This document shows, piece after piece, positions 1-10,995 of a stretch of 28,881 nucleotides of DNA. The DNA comes from Paratrimastix pyriformis (lineage: Eukaryota > Preaxostyla > Paratrimastigidae). Both the position numbers and the translations under genes were made by a program. How positions within the stretch are numbered: the first letter of the stretch is position 1; every line of letters starts with the position of its first letter. The notes beneath the pieces were generated by a model. The model saw only the letters and a list, made by a program, of their open reading frames with translations, was not told where the DNA came from and did not search any database. The stretch covers positions 1 to 28,881 of the forward strand of contig JAPMOS010000320.1 in assembly GCA_027972325.1 (NCBI GenBank). Reading direction: 5' to 3'.

Positions 1-2417
1 ATCCAGCATTGCGAGCACTTGTTGTGGAATCGTCCAATCGCAGCGGCCATCGAAGAAGGCGCTCAACACGTTGCCGAGTGAGAGGATTTGAGTCATGATT
101 GTGTTTTGGCTTCACACTTACGATGTTGATAGACGATGAGACCTTCGTATCCGGTACTTGCGCACACGGAAGATGGCTTGCGCTGTCCAATCGGACTCAT
201 CTCGCTGCCGATTTGATGAACGAACGTGTCGAAGTGGTCAACGTTTGATGTCGACGCCTGCCGTAATGGTGCTTGTGTACATGAACAGCCGCGTGGTCGA
301 CGATACTTACAATGTCGTTGGAGATGATCTCCGTTTCTCGGCGAAGTGGACACGTACTCATCGCCCTTCTTGTGCATCTCGTTATCTTTGCCACTGAAGG
401 TTACGATGGATGCGGGTAGCTGAGACTGAACGAATTGCCAACGATTCCATCACGTTACGGCCCGATATGAAGCATAACACTTGTCCTGTCGCAGCAGTCG
501 CAGGATGGAGTCGGTCAGAAGGTGAGTCCGCCTTTGCTTTGGCGGAAGCTTGCCCACGAACTTGACATCGTAGGCTGGCATGTCCTTGTTGAAGTCGATC
601 CGAGTGGCTTTGATCAGCTGACGTGGCCCGCTACGACATCATCGCCTCGAGCATGCGCACACGGTGGTTAGCGCCATCCATCGCGACAACATGATCTGCA
701 TGCGTCATCAGCCTCGCAAAGTGTCTGAATGATGTGTCGTCAGTGCCTTTACCTGATTCAATAGGGCTCAACTTCATCGAGGACGAGATAACGAATGGTG
801 CGCCCCAACAGATGAGCTGAAGCCGGTTACGTCGAGACGTCCAAGCTGTCCACCTGAATTACGAGGTGGGATGTTGATGTATTGAGATTCGCTTTCAAGT
901 CCATGTATGACTCGAAAGGCTCGGCGCGATACCGTTTCCATGTAGTCAAACGGCAATGACGAACTGAGATCATGACTGCCGCCAGTTGGGCCTCCACGGT
1001 GAGGATGCGGGCCAACTTCAGTGTCTTCCCCGAACCCATTCGTGCTTTGATGCAGGTGAGGCGATCCGTGATGGCGCTGATACTCGTCGGCGATGATCAG
1101 CTTGGAAGGTCGGGCAAGCCGCACAGTTGCTGAAGCTTTGATGATAGGTTACCTCGCGTTGTGCTTGAATGTTGACCCTGTCTCTCGTCACGGCACCGCG
1201 AGCAATGACGAATTGGCTTGAGCTTTGCGAGATCCAACCCCATCTTTCGCGTGCATCCTGTCGCACAACTCGTACACGCTTTGACGGAACGATACGAATG
1301 CGGCCCTTGTTTGCTCTGTAGCTTGTAATCGCCGAACTTGTGTCTGCAAAGATACTGCGTTAGGCCAGCTGGGAAGTTGGTTGCTTGCGCCTGATAGATG
1401 ATCGGGTCAACCTCGATGAGCTTCTCGCTGAAGTCGAGGACTTGCGTTTCGAACTCGGGCACACCCGCCGTATGTGATGAGTGACTCGATGCGATCGAGC
1501 GTCACAGACTCGCAACTGGGATCGCTTTCGAGCCGCACAACGCGATTCGCCATGACGAGGCCTGCATCCGCCTTGACTAACTTATCTTGTGTGAAACAGC
1601 GCATCGTGTGGCCTTGCGCGTAGACGCCATCATCAATGCAATCGAAGCTGCAGTTGTCCTTGAGGTAACGTGCTACGATCTTGTTCAAGTTGCGCGAGAC
1701 GAGACGGTTGCAAATGATATGATAGCTTTGCTTGGCTGGGCCACAGGCAGAGTAGCAAGTGACGCTTCCGCGGCCCAGGACGTGTTCGACATGACGGATG
1801 ATGGATTCGATTGGGAGTGGCTCTGCGCCGTCACGCTCAACGTCGAAGTATGCTTTATGTGGGTTGCAATCAATAATCTCGTGTACGGTCCGCGAGTCTC
1901 GCTTTGAAAGCAACAACTCGTTTAACTCGTCCACGGTTGCGTTACGCATACTCTGCTTGCCGTCACGCGTCTCGACCCGGAACATCAGCTCGCTGCGATC
2001 AAGCAACTCACCGCCCTTCTCAATGATACTATTGCTCTTCGGAACGATCTTGAGCCAGATGGGGAAGTAGCGCGAGATGTTACTGGTGTAAGCTGCATTC
2101 AAAGTCTCAACGTAGTCAATGTTCCGTGGTGTGTACTCATCGCTGATCGGAGCCCACGCGGCGCTTGTCTTCTTCTCCGTCGACAGGAGCCTGATGATGT
2201 TGCAAATCTCCTGATCGCGAACTTGATCAGGATAGTTTCGCTTGAGGAAGACGACGCATTGATCCTTGTTTTCAAGCTTCTGCTTGCGGGCGTACATCAA
2301 TGGTGCCCTCTTCACGTTGCGCATCTCATCATCGCAGAACTTGGCGAGACATAGTGCCTGCTGATCATGTGGTAGGTGGATCAACTTCTGCAGAAGTGCG
2401 AGTGTCCGTTCGCGCAC
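1..2417 (-). pseudogene. Fossil primase-helicase (AEP primase + UL9-like SF2 helicase), cut by window edge
   Basis: This would prime and unwind DNA for replication. The part at about 1407-2417 carries AEP primase hallmarks: YFDVERDG (the DxE metal site) followed by SYHIICNR (the sxH motif). Further left on the minus strand lie MGSGKT (Walker A, near 1020-1040), HADHVVAMDGANH (near 680-720), YTSTITAGVDI (motif V, near 250-280) and AIFRVRKYR (motif VI, near 150-180). These match the herpesvirus origin-binding (UL9-type) SF2 helicase family. Primase and helicase lie in order on one strand, directly after the polymerase gene. The region is a fossil with multiple breaks and continues beyond the left edge. 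The helicase family call is firm; whether both domains formed one polypeptide is inference. Confidence 0.72.
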
Positions 2418-4792
2418 GTGGGCGGTCGGACAGTGAATTGGCAGCCTCGGTAGGAGAACTCGGGCACTGAATTGATCGCTGGAATGATCTTCATCTCGCA
2501 GTAGTTCTTACACTTCGCAAACAGGACACGCTCAAGTGCGGCCTCGAATGCAAATGAGATGTAGGGCAGTCGCTCGGCTGGAAACTGGCGCGACGCTGAG
2601 TAGCTTTCACGTAGCTTTCCATTGATCTCGTTTTGCAGTGTGCTTGACCATGCGTTGAATGCTGCGACGTCCTCTTTCGTGGTGAACGTGAGCGTCGGCG
2701 GCATGTGCTCGGACGACAGTTGAACGGCAGTAGAGTCGGTATCGATGAACAGGCGCTTGCCGTAGGTGGAGATGATACCGCTTGCCCGAACGATTGCGTC
2801 ACGAGCTGCAGACGTCACGGCGGCTGCACAAACCTCATTGAACATGTAGCACGCGTAGGGCGATCCCAGCATTCCGTAAAGGCTGTTGACCATGATCTTG
2901 AAGCACCACTGCATCGTGTCGTGATACTTGGCTTCGTGTTGCGTCTTCGCCGCCTTGAGTTGCTTCTTGTGATCAGCGCGAGCGTTGACAAAGTAGTCCA
3001 CTGTCTTGATGAAGGGATCGTTTTGGAGGATGGCGAACGCGGTGTAGGTGTCGATAATGTCCTCACGGAAGAGGCGCAGTGGATTGACTTGGCCCTCAAT
3101 CGTCTTGTTGTATTCCTCAATCTCTGCCGCTGTTGCGTTGCGGACGTATGTTGTGTTGGCTGGCGTGCGCTGCTCCGTGAACACCTGATCGAGTGACGGG
3201 AAGCTGCCGATGACGGAGAAGGGCGAGATGCAGTAAGCACGCATCATCGAGGATACAAGCCGGCGAAGTCAAACATCACGCAGGGGCTATCGGCAAAGTA
3301 GTCGGTCTCTGACCAGTTGATTGCACCCTTGTACTTGCCGTTCTTCTCGCCAACTTGGCCGTAGTTCCACTTCAACGTCACGTGATCGCGGAGGTCCCAT
3401 GCGGCGCGAGCCAGTTTGGTCATGCCCACGAGGCCTGAGTGTACATGATGTAGGCTGAAAGAGTGATGCCCGTTGCTTCAATGAAACAGGTGAGCTTGCT
3501 CATGTAATCGAGTGTCGCCGCGATATTAAGCACAGCTTCCGCATCGTAGACGCAGTAACGGATAATGTTCTCGAAGCAGTGGTCTGCGCGCTCCGGTCGT
3601 AAAAGGCAGGATCACTCTGGATGCGGCCCATGATGGCGTACGACATGCCGTGACGCTGTTTGCGAGGCAGTTTCAAAGCAGCCAGCACAGTCTCGAGTTT
3701 GAAGTTGTCCGGCGCATCGGCCGAGCGGTACTGACTCTTCGTCCAGCACTGCATATCAACCATGTGGACGTGAAGTCCGAACAATGAGCTGTAGCAAGTT
3801 GCGCGATCGCAATTTTGAATGGCCAAGCCGACTGTTCACGAGCAACAGCGGCGCATCGTGAAGCGATCCACGGATAATCGTAACCAAGGGGCTTGAAGTT
3901 GGAAGTTGACTCTAGCGTAGACCTGAAACCCTGTTGACTTGCGTTCCAGCCGGTTAGGATCACTTCGCTGCGCTCGCCTTTGTACGAACCCAATCAATAA
4001 ACGAACAACACATGCCGGCTTCGCAAACATCACGATGTACGGTAACGCAAGCCGGGATCTTTGTCTTGTCGATTGGACGGTCATCCCAAATGAAGGCATG
4101 CTTCTCTGACTCCGTGCCGAGGCGGTATACGGCGCATATCATGCCGATGTGGGCTTGCGGATCTTCATGTTTCGGCTGACCTACATTCGGCGAGTAGGTC
4201 TCGATATCATAGCCGATCATGGCGATGTCGCCGGCGTTGAAGTGGAGATTAAACTCGTTGATCGCCTTCTCGAGGACGTGACGCGGCTTGACGGCACAGA
4301 AACAATCATCTCGCTGCAGTTCGGGTTGGAATCGGATCTTGTTGCGGAGCTCAATTGTGCCATCACGGCGAACGAAATAGAAGTTGTTACAGAAGACGAG
4401 CGCGTTCCGATATTCATGCTCGAAACCCAACACGTCACTCGTCTGGACTGTTGCGAGCTTGACCACCTCGTTGCGGATCTGGCGCTGACTGGTTTCGTCA
4501 TCTTCGATGACGCATCCCATCGCTTCTTCCGTGGTGTCGACTTGCGCTGGAGCGGGCTCGCAGTAGGGAACAAGAGCGAGCGCATTAGGAATCTTGCCGT
4601 GCTCGAGACACCAGTTCGCGTGACGAGCTTCGATGTTATTGATCAGCTCCTTGTACTCCTTCTCTTCCGTCATCGCGGCGACGCGTGCTTTGAGATCATT
4701 CACGGTGCATGAGCGCTTACCAAAGAATACAAACGACTCGGCGCAGAACTCGGGAGCGAAACGGCATCATCAAAGCGCTGACTGAACTCCAT
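2381..4792 (-). pseudogene. polB: Fossil family-B DNA polymerase, RNA-primed type
   Basis: This is the replicative polymerase of the element. Family-B landmarks appear in order along the minus strand: exonuclease motif YDIETYSP (about 4170), motif A FDFAGLYPR (about 3250), motif B KIMVNSLYGMLG (about 2880) and motif C FIDTDSTAV (about 2740). Before motif B runs ADHKKQLKAAK...MQWCFKIMVNSLYG, which resembles the R-x-x-x-K ... Q-x-x-x-K-x-x-x-NS-x-YG pattern of cellular, NCLDV and herpesvirus polymerases. I see no clear protein-primed TPR insertions between motifs A and B. The likely start is the ATG at 4792. The 3' end slightly overlaps the primase-helicase region. It is a fossil with several breaks. 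Confidence 0.82.
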
Positions 4793-4882
4793 GCGTGTTT
4801 TACCGCGCCCAAATTATTGCTTTCCAAGGAAACCTGGAAAGTCTTGAGTTTTTAGGCAAAAAATGTGGCTCCTTCATTTTGC
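4793..4882 (-). promoter_or_regulatory. AT-rich gap upstream of polB (possible promoter)
   Basis: This is a short, comparatively AT-rich gap between the recombinase 3' end and the polymerase start. It contains A/T runs around 4850-4865 (TTTTTAGGCAAAAAATG on the plus strand). Because both flanking genes are minus strand, it is the natural place for the polymerase promoter and recombinase terminator. No specific motif is proven. Confidence 0.3.
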
Positions 4883-5974
4883 TTATAATCGAGTCTGGGT
4901 TACAGTGAAAGTGGTCAGCCAGGGCGTCGGAACCTTTGCGGGGTCGACTTCTTCTCCGAAGATGAACTCCTTTGTGAGTGGCCGGCCCTCCAAATCGTAA
5001 CGCTTCGCGTATTGCGTTTCGTGGATGGCTGTGCTATGACCCATGATTCTTGCGACCCACTGACGCAAGTTGGCGTTCCTCATGAAGATCTCGCTGAAAG
5101 TAGTTGAGAAGATGACGCGCAACGTGCCAACGGTCAAGCCGCGAACGCCGAATGCGGCAGCGACACGTTTGCCGTACTGTGAAGTGTATCGTTTGCCAGT
5201 TTTGGTCGGGAGGAGGAGTTGGTTGCTATTTCCAACGAGATGCGCCTGAGCCTTCATGATACGGAAGAGATCGAGAGGTAGAAGGAAGCGAGTCATGCCG
5301 TAGAGGTGACTCATCTTCGACTTGACGCGCACGAAGGTATGGTTAGCCCAATCGATCCAGTTACGATATTCATCGGCCTTGATTTCTTCAGCGTCTTCAG
5401 CATCTTCGGCGTCATCTTCGGCGGCGCCCTCGCGAACTACATCATCGAGAGGAGCCTCGCCCTCAACCTGTACATCCTGTGGATTGATGTATAGAAGGAT
5501 GATTTCTTCGACGCGAACAGGCGGAAGCAGGACATACATGCTAGTGAGGAAGGCATCGACTACTTTTGCCCGTGTTTCGGGATCCGCTGGCTTGATGGGA
5601 TCGTGATTGAAGTCGTTGCCAGGGCTTTCGACGGCTGCCTTCAGAGCTGGCTCGCGCTCGAGTGCCTCTTCAAACATTGCGAGACGCTGCTGTTGCGCTT
5701 CAACAAGCTGCGTGTACGGCACCCATTGCTTCACGTGCTTCCGCAACAGTTGGGCAACATCGACCTTTGGCGTGGCCTCGCGCATCAAGGCGTTGTATAG
5801 CTGCTCATACATCACGCCTTCTTCGCCGGGCAGTTTGAGGCCTTGGATGAATGAGTTCATTGCGGCACCACGTACTTTCTGTTGTGAAGGACTAAGCGCC
5901 CGATCGAGCACGATTTGGCGAATCTCAGCGACGTTTTGTAGAACTTTGGAGTCTGCATCTCGCGCGGTAAGCAC
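4883..5974 (-). pseudogene. Fossil tyrosine recombinase (integrase)
   Basis: This would integrate the viral genome into host DNA by strand exchange. The C-terminal half carries tyrosine-recombinase signatures: a segment GLTVGTLRVIFSTTF at the box II arginine position, then RIMGHSTAIHETQYAKRY, which matches the family's GHS...xY nucleophile region. An acidic linker (DDAEDAEDAEE) lies mid-protein. Many PLVs and virophages use a tyrosine recombinase instead of the retroviral-type integrase of classical Polintons. The reading frame overlaps the zinc-finger segment immediately upstream on the same strand, and this gene region is broken. The family assignment rests on the C-terminal motifs only. 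Confidence 0.72.
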
Positions 5975-6465
5975 ATCAAGATGTCGCGAACTGCAGTACC
6001 GTACATCTTCCGAGTTGATTTTTCGGCGGCCGGTCCCCGACTCTTCGTGTTGATGAATGCGAACGTGTTGACAAGTCGCGTGAGCCGATCCTTCATCTCT
6101 TCCGCGGCTTCAGACGACTCTTCGGATGCAGCGCTTGAACTTTCATCATCAGACAGAATTACGGCCTTCGCTCTCGTGGCCAGCGCCTCTTCATGTCCAC
6201 GACTCTTCACATGGCGACCAAAGGTTTGCCGAAGCCTTCCATCAGTGTCATCTCGATTTGTTGCGAAGGCCACATCGCAAATGGTGCACATGAGGTTACC
6301 GGCAGCATTGAATGCTGCTTCGGCAGGAAGAGTTCGCAAGAATGGATCGCGCGGCGGTTTGGCCGGTGACTTCGCGATTGGTTTAGCAGCTGGCTTGGCC
6401 GGTGTCCTCGGTTCGACGCGTTTTGGCGGAGGCGGTGGCGTTGCGGGGACACAGCGGCCGCTCAA
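5857..6465 (-). pseudogene. Fossil zinc-finger/proline-rich segment upstream of recombinase
   Basis: A Pro/Ala/Lys-rich N-terminal stretch (repeated PAKPAAKPIAKSPAKP) is followed by one C2H2-like finger with an unusually long loop: CTIC, about 21 residues, then HVKSRGH. A Ser/Glu-rich acidic patch (SDDESSSAASEESSEAAEE) and a basic segment (STRKMYGTAVRDIL) come next. No plausible ATG opens this frame. It sits directly upstream of the recombinase on the same strand, so a DNA-binding role linked to integration is plausible but is inference. The region belongs to the broken left arm. Confidence 0.5.
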
Positions 6466-6871
6466 TCGGCTTCTCTGGCGCGGGCGGTGGTGCTGGAACG
6501 GGAGCAGGCGTTTGCGGCACGATCGGCATCGGCATGGGCATGGGCATGGGCATGGGCATCGGCATCATCGGGGCTTCGATTGGTCGCGGAGGCATCATCG
6601 TCATGGGCATTGGCATCGGCATTGGAATAGTTGGACGGCTGCAACTTAGCGCGTTTTGAATACCCCCGATCACGCGAATCACCCGAATGAGCTCATCAAT
6701 TTGAGCGTCGATATGTTTCCGTTGCTCGTGGAGGGTGATCAGTGCTTCAACACGTTCGCGGAGTGCCCGCATTCGTTGTCCGACATCTGCCGAAGCGGGA
6801 AGCTCTTGGTACGGGGCAGGTAGCGGCGCTGGCTGTTGCGGAAGAGGAGGGTTGATCTGGACCTGCGGCAT
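6383..6871 (-). pseudogene. Proline/methionine-rich protein with Pro-Met repeats (fossil)
   Basis: The frame starts at ATG 6871 in the context GGCAAATG. Its N-terminus is proline-rich (MPQVQINPPLPQQPAPLPAP). A predicted helical, charged segment follows (MRALRERVEALITLHEQRKH), likely a coiled coil. Then come two runs of alternating Pro-Met, (PM)n, separated by TMMPPRPIEAP, and a Pro-Ala tail. The Pro-Met runs come from a hexanucleotide-like GGCATG/GGCATC repeat at 6520-6630. No family is recognised. Such linkers occur in structural or scaffold proteins, but this is not evidence of function. It overlaps its neighbours in other frames, as expected in the broken left arm. Confidence 0.4.
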
Positions 6872-7223
6872 TTGCCGTGCCGGCGCTTTCGCGATGCGCG
6901 GTTGAGGGCCTTGGCCTGGCGCGCGCGGTGGCGGAAGGTGAGAAGAGAGTTTGACACATCACGTTTCCTGACTTGGCCTGGTTGATCGCGTCCTCAACGC
7001 TCGCATTTGATCGCATACCGCGGAGTAGGCGGTTATCTTCCGACGTCGTGAGGCTCCAATCGTGAATGATGCCTGCTTCTCTGATTCGTTGCTCCCCCGC
7101 CGCCACCGTTGGAGGTCGCCCGCCAACCTGGTAGCCTATTCCGTTTAGATAGAGAAAGAGGCCTCGAAGTGCATCAGAGCCGAGTGCTCCGAAGAAACGC
7201 TGAGACTGTTGCTGTTCTTGCAT
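6747..7223 (-). pseudogene. Unrecognised viral gene, N-terminal domain (fossil)
   Basis: The ATG at 7223 (CAAAATGCAAGAACAG) opens a frame beginning MQEQQQSQRFFGALGSDALR. The first about 90 residues look like a compact folded domain, with a helix-rich segment LRGLFLYLNGIGY and the sequence EAGIIHDWSLTTSEDNRLLRG. The remainder is low-complexity Ser/Ala/Arg and probably not genuine coding sequence, because the better proline-rich frame overlaps it. The upstream sequence (7224-7370) is AT-rich and contains a perfect 11-bp inverted repeat, so this looks like the first gene of a transcription unit. Function is unknown. Confidence 0.4.
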
Positions 7224-7293
7224 TTTGAAGGCGAGATATTTTTCGCCGCCCAGAAATTCTTTAAAAGTGAAAAAAGTTTTCAAAAGTAGAAAA

Positions 7294-7316
7294 CCCAAAA
7301 TTTTGAAAATTTTGGG
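7294..7316. repeat. Perfect palindrome in AT-rich intergenic gap
   Basis: Arms CCCAAAATTTT and AAAATTTTGGG flank a single G. It lies in the only strongly AT-rich gap of the left arm, between the gene starting at 7223 and the gene ending near 7370, followed by GGGCGGGCGGG. It could be a terminator hairpin, regulator site or replication-related palindrome; nothing in the sequence decides between them. Confidence 0.6.
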
Positions 7317-7369
7317 CGGGCGGGTTATTTTCCTGCGCCTTGCTTTTCTGGGTGAGGCGTCCTTAATCA

Positions 7370-8029
7370 GTTTTAACGAGGCGCTCCGAAGCCGTCTTGA
7401 TGATCCTCAGATCCGTCGTATCTATTGAAAGGGGCCTCCCGCGTGTATGGGTTAGCGTCGTGATGCCCAGGCATCCTAAGCGACCAGCCAACGCCTCCAC
7501 GTCCGCCTTCACGCCTGATCTGGGCGCCCAGCGTTGCAGATGCCCGAAGCGCAGCTCCATTAACTTGCTTCATGAGCGCGGTCCGCTCCTCCTTTGTCCG
7601 TGCGAGTTCAGGGTTTCAAACTCCTCGATCGCCCGCTTTCGCAGCTTGATATGCCTGCTTCACAGCGGCTTTCTCGGCCTCATTCATGCGATATGGTGGA
7701 TTCTCAGGCGGCTTACGGAAGCGGCGCGCCTCAGCTTTGGCATAACTAATCACATACTTGCGAAAGTTGTTACGAGATGCGATTTGGGCCTTAAGGTCCC
7801 GCGCCAATTCGTGAGGAAATATGATCGCCCGGCCTTCTCCAAATTCTCCCGCTTGCTCCATTGTGGGCTTCGGCCTAGCCACACGGGCTTGTTGTTGCTT
7901 CAGGACTGGGGCTTCCCACCGAGGCCGTGGTAATTCCGTCGCCGCAACCTTCGCTCTTGGTACTCGAGGGTGTGCTACTGGTAAATGAACTGCTCCTGCT
8001 TCCATTGTGATGGAGTGTTTTGACGACAT
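7370..8029 (-). pseudogene. Unrecognised basic viral protein (fossil)
   Basis: The likely start is MEAGAVHLPVAHPRVPRAK (ATG near 8005) or MSSKHS a few codons upstream. The protein is rich in Ala, Arg and Lys, with helical stretches such as ELARDLKAQIASRNNFRKYV and MNEAEKAAVKQAYQAAK. Near its 3' end the same strand encodes a Gly/Arg-rich stretch, IRREGGRGGVGWSLRMPGHH. The basic composition fits a DNA-binding or internal core protein, but I recognise no family. The region is broken. Confidence 0.42.
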
Positions 8030-8045
8030 GAAAAATCAGACGCGC

Positions 8046-9018
8046 TCACGGACACCAAAACTGGTCACTTTTACCCGTTCTGAGTTTAGGCCGATGTCTC
8101 ACCCTGGCCCGAAGCTCACTGACTTGCGCGATGCTTGCAAGCTTGGCTATTATCGTCTCCTTGTTGATGTTTGCACCCTTGAAGCTGGTCAAGATGTTGC
8201 TCACGATCGACATCACATCAGAAGCGCCATTCAACACACTCATATCGATGTTCAACGCGACATCCACGGTGCGGCGCACGAGGCCTTCCCTGTCGCCTCT
8301 GATCACGAACGCGTCAAACCAGTCGAAGAACTCATACACGACGTTGCGATACTTGAGGTTGAGATCAAGCAGGCTGTAGATATCCTTCGACACCACCGTA
8401 TCACGGAGCAGCGTGAACTTGAGCGATTCCATCTTCTCGCATTGGAGCTTCGCGCCAAGGACGGCGACGTACCTGTCCCATTGCGCGGCAAACTGCGTTG
8501 TCGCATTTCGATACGATCGGTTGAAGCAGGCGGTCTCATGGGAGTTGATGTAGTCGCGCACCTTGTTGATCTGGCGCGTGAAGCCGCTGCCGTCCGACAC
8601 CGACTGGAGTTGCCCTTCCGAAAGCGCCATCCCGTAGCAGCGCAGCTCTTCTACCATCTCGCCGAGCTCGCGCTTTGTGTCCACGTCCTCACTCCAGCGC
8701 AACGTGTCGCCGTTCAGAAGGGGGAAGATGTAACGGTCAAACTTGAGTGAGCTCCTCATGATCTTGCTCGACGCGAGAAGCGGTACTTGACGTTGCCACG
8801 AAGCCTTGATGTTGCGCTTCACCTTGTCCGCAAACTCAATCTCCACGATCTCGTCTGTGGGTTCCACGGGTGGATTGGGAACGCCGGCCGGATCGACGGC
8901 AAGCGTGGGAGGAGGTGGCACGTTCACTGGTTCCATCACCGTCGCAGCACCGGAACGCGCCTGAAGATCTGCTTGGAGTGCTTTGACTTGAGCAGATTGC
9001 TTGTGCTGATGCCGCCAT
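8046..9018 (-). pseudogene. Unrecognised ~320-aa viral protein (fossil)
   Basis: A long minus-strand frame carries a proline-rich linker (VNVPPPPTLAVDPAG), then a mainly helical domain (SSLKFDRYIFPLLNGDTLRW, RELGEMVEELRCYGMALSEG, FFDWFDAFVIRGDREGLVRR). It ends in a basic tail. An ATG at 9018 lies in the context TATTTTTTCCAAGTCGAAATG, which matches the T-tract plus GAAATG start context seen at other genes of this element, so it is the likeliest original start. The position beside the fibre gene suggests a virion or assembly role, but no family is recognised. The gene appears broken. Confidence 0.48.
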
Positions 9019-9070
9019 TTCGACTTGGAAAAAATAGACACCTGCGAGAGCAACCGAAAAATGGCACGCT

Positions 9071-10840
9071 TTACTGCAGCTTCGCCTTCACCACCTCAAG
9101 CAGCGCCGCCATGCCGGAGCGCAGGTCATCAACTTGAGCTTGGAGTGAGACGATGGTGGCGTGCTGTTTCTGTATCTCATTCAGCAGCATGAATTGCAAC
9201 TTGTGATCGTAAAGTCCCTCGACTTCGCCGTCCTTCATACGTACCAGATCGGGGCATACGGTAACAGCTTCATCGGCAATCAAACCATAACACTTCGCGC
9301 CGGATGGGTCGCTCCTGTACCGGAAGTTAACAGGACGCAGCCGATATAATGAGGACGTGTCTTCCATGTTGACGATATCGGTCTTGTACTTTGCAGCGGA
9401 CGCAGGCAGGCCAATCTTCCCGTCGTTGTCGATGCGGAGGTCCAGGCCATCCGTATCCAGTGTTGTCTGGCGTGCGACCAGTGAGTAGAACTTGGTCTTG
9501 TTGAGCTTGATAACGTCGACGCCCTCAGCGCGTAAGAAGATGCTGGGGTTGCTCGAGTTGGCTGCGTATATCGCGCCTGATACATCGGCAGAGATCACAA
9601 CTACGTTCTGGTCGGATTGCATGGTGAGGGCATTCGTGTTCGCGACAGAAGCAGCTGCACCGGAACCAATGCGCATCTCAGTCCCGTTGACGGTGAGAGT
9701 TCCGTTCACGTACGTGTTGCCGGAGAGCGCGTTCACTGCAAACTGCGGCACTGCTGTCGTTCCAGATGTTCCGCTCGTCGACTCATAAACGAACCCCGCC
9801 GAGTCAGCGTTGTATGTGCTCAGATGGATTGCTGGGCCAGTCAAACCAATCGGGCTGCAACCGGGCGCATAGATGTTAGTGTTCAGTGCGGTCGCGCCAA
9901 CAGCTGAGTAATACATCCCCCAGTTCGGATCTGTGCCGTTCATCACCAGCCGCAACGTGCTTCCAACAGGTCCAGTAACTTTATGGAAGCCACACGACCC
10001 GTCACCGGCGCGGAGGGCATAGGTATTTATCACCGAGTTGATCGAAGCAGTGCGTGCGACGACAAGACCCGTAGAATCGGTGCCCAGCAAGCTCGCGGAG
10101 GTCGTTCCACCAACGGTTAACGACCCACCAATGATGTGATTTCCACGGGAGTATGACGCGCCGGATGTGTTCACGGCAAAGTTAACGGCGCCGCTGTTAT
10201 CCTCGACGATGAGACCCGTTCCGGCCGTTGAGGTGCCTGTCTTGAGACGTAAACAGTTGCCAGTGAGTGCGAGTGCAGTACATGACGGCGGAGTGCCCAC
10301 ACCATCAAGACCAGATCCCGCAGTTGAGCCACCCCAATACACGCCGCACGTTGTGTTCGAACCGCTCAGAAGCAACGAGGTTTCCCGCCGACGCAACTGA
10401 GGGAACAGTGAGGACACCACCGATCGTCGCCGCGCCGCTGGTTGAGAGTGTGGTGAAGGCGCTCGCACCAGTCGCATCACGCAGCACGATGCTGGAGTTG
10501 GTTGCCGTCGCCGATCCTGTGGTCATGCTGAGTACTCCATCTGCGGCACGCGATACAAACCCTGTCGTGTAGCCGCCATACGTGAGCTTGAGTGCGCTGC
10601 TCATTGTGGTGTACGACTCGGACGCGATGGAGTTGATCACGAGGGCGCGCGTCGCATCAGGCCGGAATATCTTGCCGATGCCACCATTGATGCTGAACAT
10701 GGAATCGCTGAGATCGTTCATCGTGAGGACCAGCTTCTCGCGCGTCGGAGCACTCGGTGGACGGATCGGATAGGTTGAGGCCACTACGCTCGTCGCATTC
10801 TGAAGGATGACTGTTTCCGGTTTTGTATGGACGGGGCGTC
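9071..10840 (-). pseudogene. Fossil fibre/spike protein with S74 intramolecular chaperone domain
   Basis: A long Ser/Thr/Gly/Asn-rich beta-structured shaft (for example INTYALRAGDGSCGFHKVTG, GNTYVNGTLTVNGTEMRIGS) ends in a typical S74 endosialidase-type chaperone domain: SAAKYKTDIVNM, then LYRLRPVNFRYR, YGLIADEAV and a coiled-coil tail (MLLNEIQKQHATIVSLQAQV). In this family a Ser-Lys dyad cleaves off the chaperone after the fibre trimerises; the Ser and Lys of SAAKYK are the candidates. The N-terminal part includes MNDLSDSMFSINGGIGKIF near 10690-10730. The gene is broken and abuts the GC-rich inserted block at its 5' end. The likely role is receptor binding at the virion surface. Confidence 0.8.
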
Positions 10841-10995
10841 GACAAGAACCCAGAGTGCACAGGGCGTTCATGTCAAGGGGGGGGGGGGGGGGTGAGCGAG
10901 AGCCGGTTTTGGGGATCCTCTGGGAGAAAACTGGTAATGCACGCAGCCCCTCCCCCCCCCCCCCCGAGCCCGATTATCCGGCCCCTCCAACGATT

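Noticed and set aside
1587-1907. Plus-strand open frames across the primase region
   Set aside because: The minus strand carries primase motifs over the same span; the plus frames have no recognisable features.
2381-4792. Protein-primed PolB of classical Polintons
   Set aside because: The region before motif B resembles RNA-primed polymerases and no clear TPR insertions are visible; a primase lies next door.
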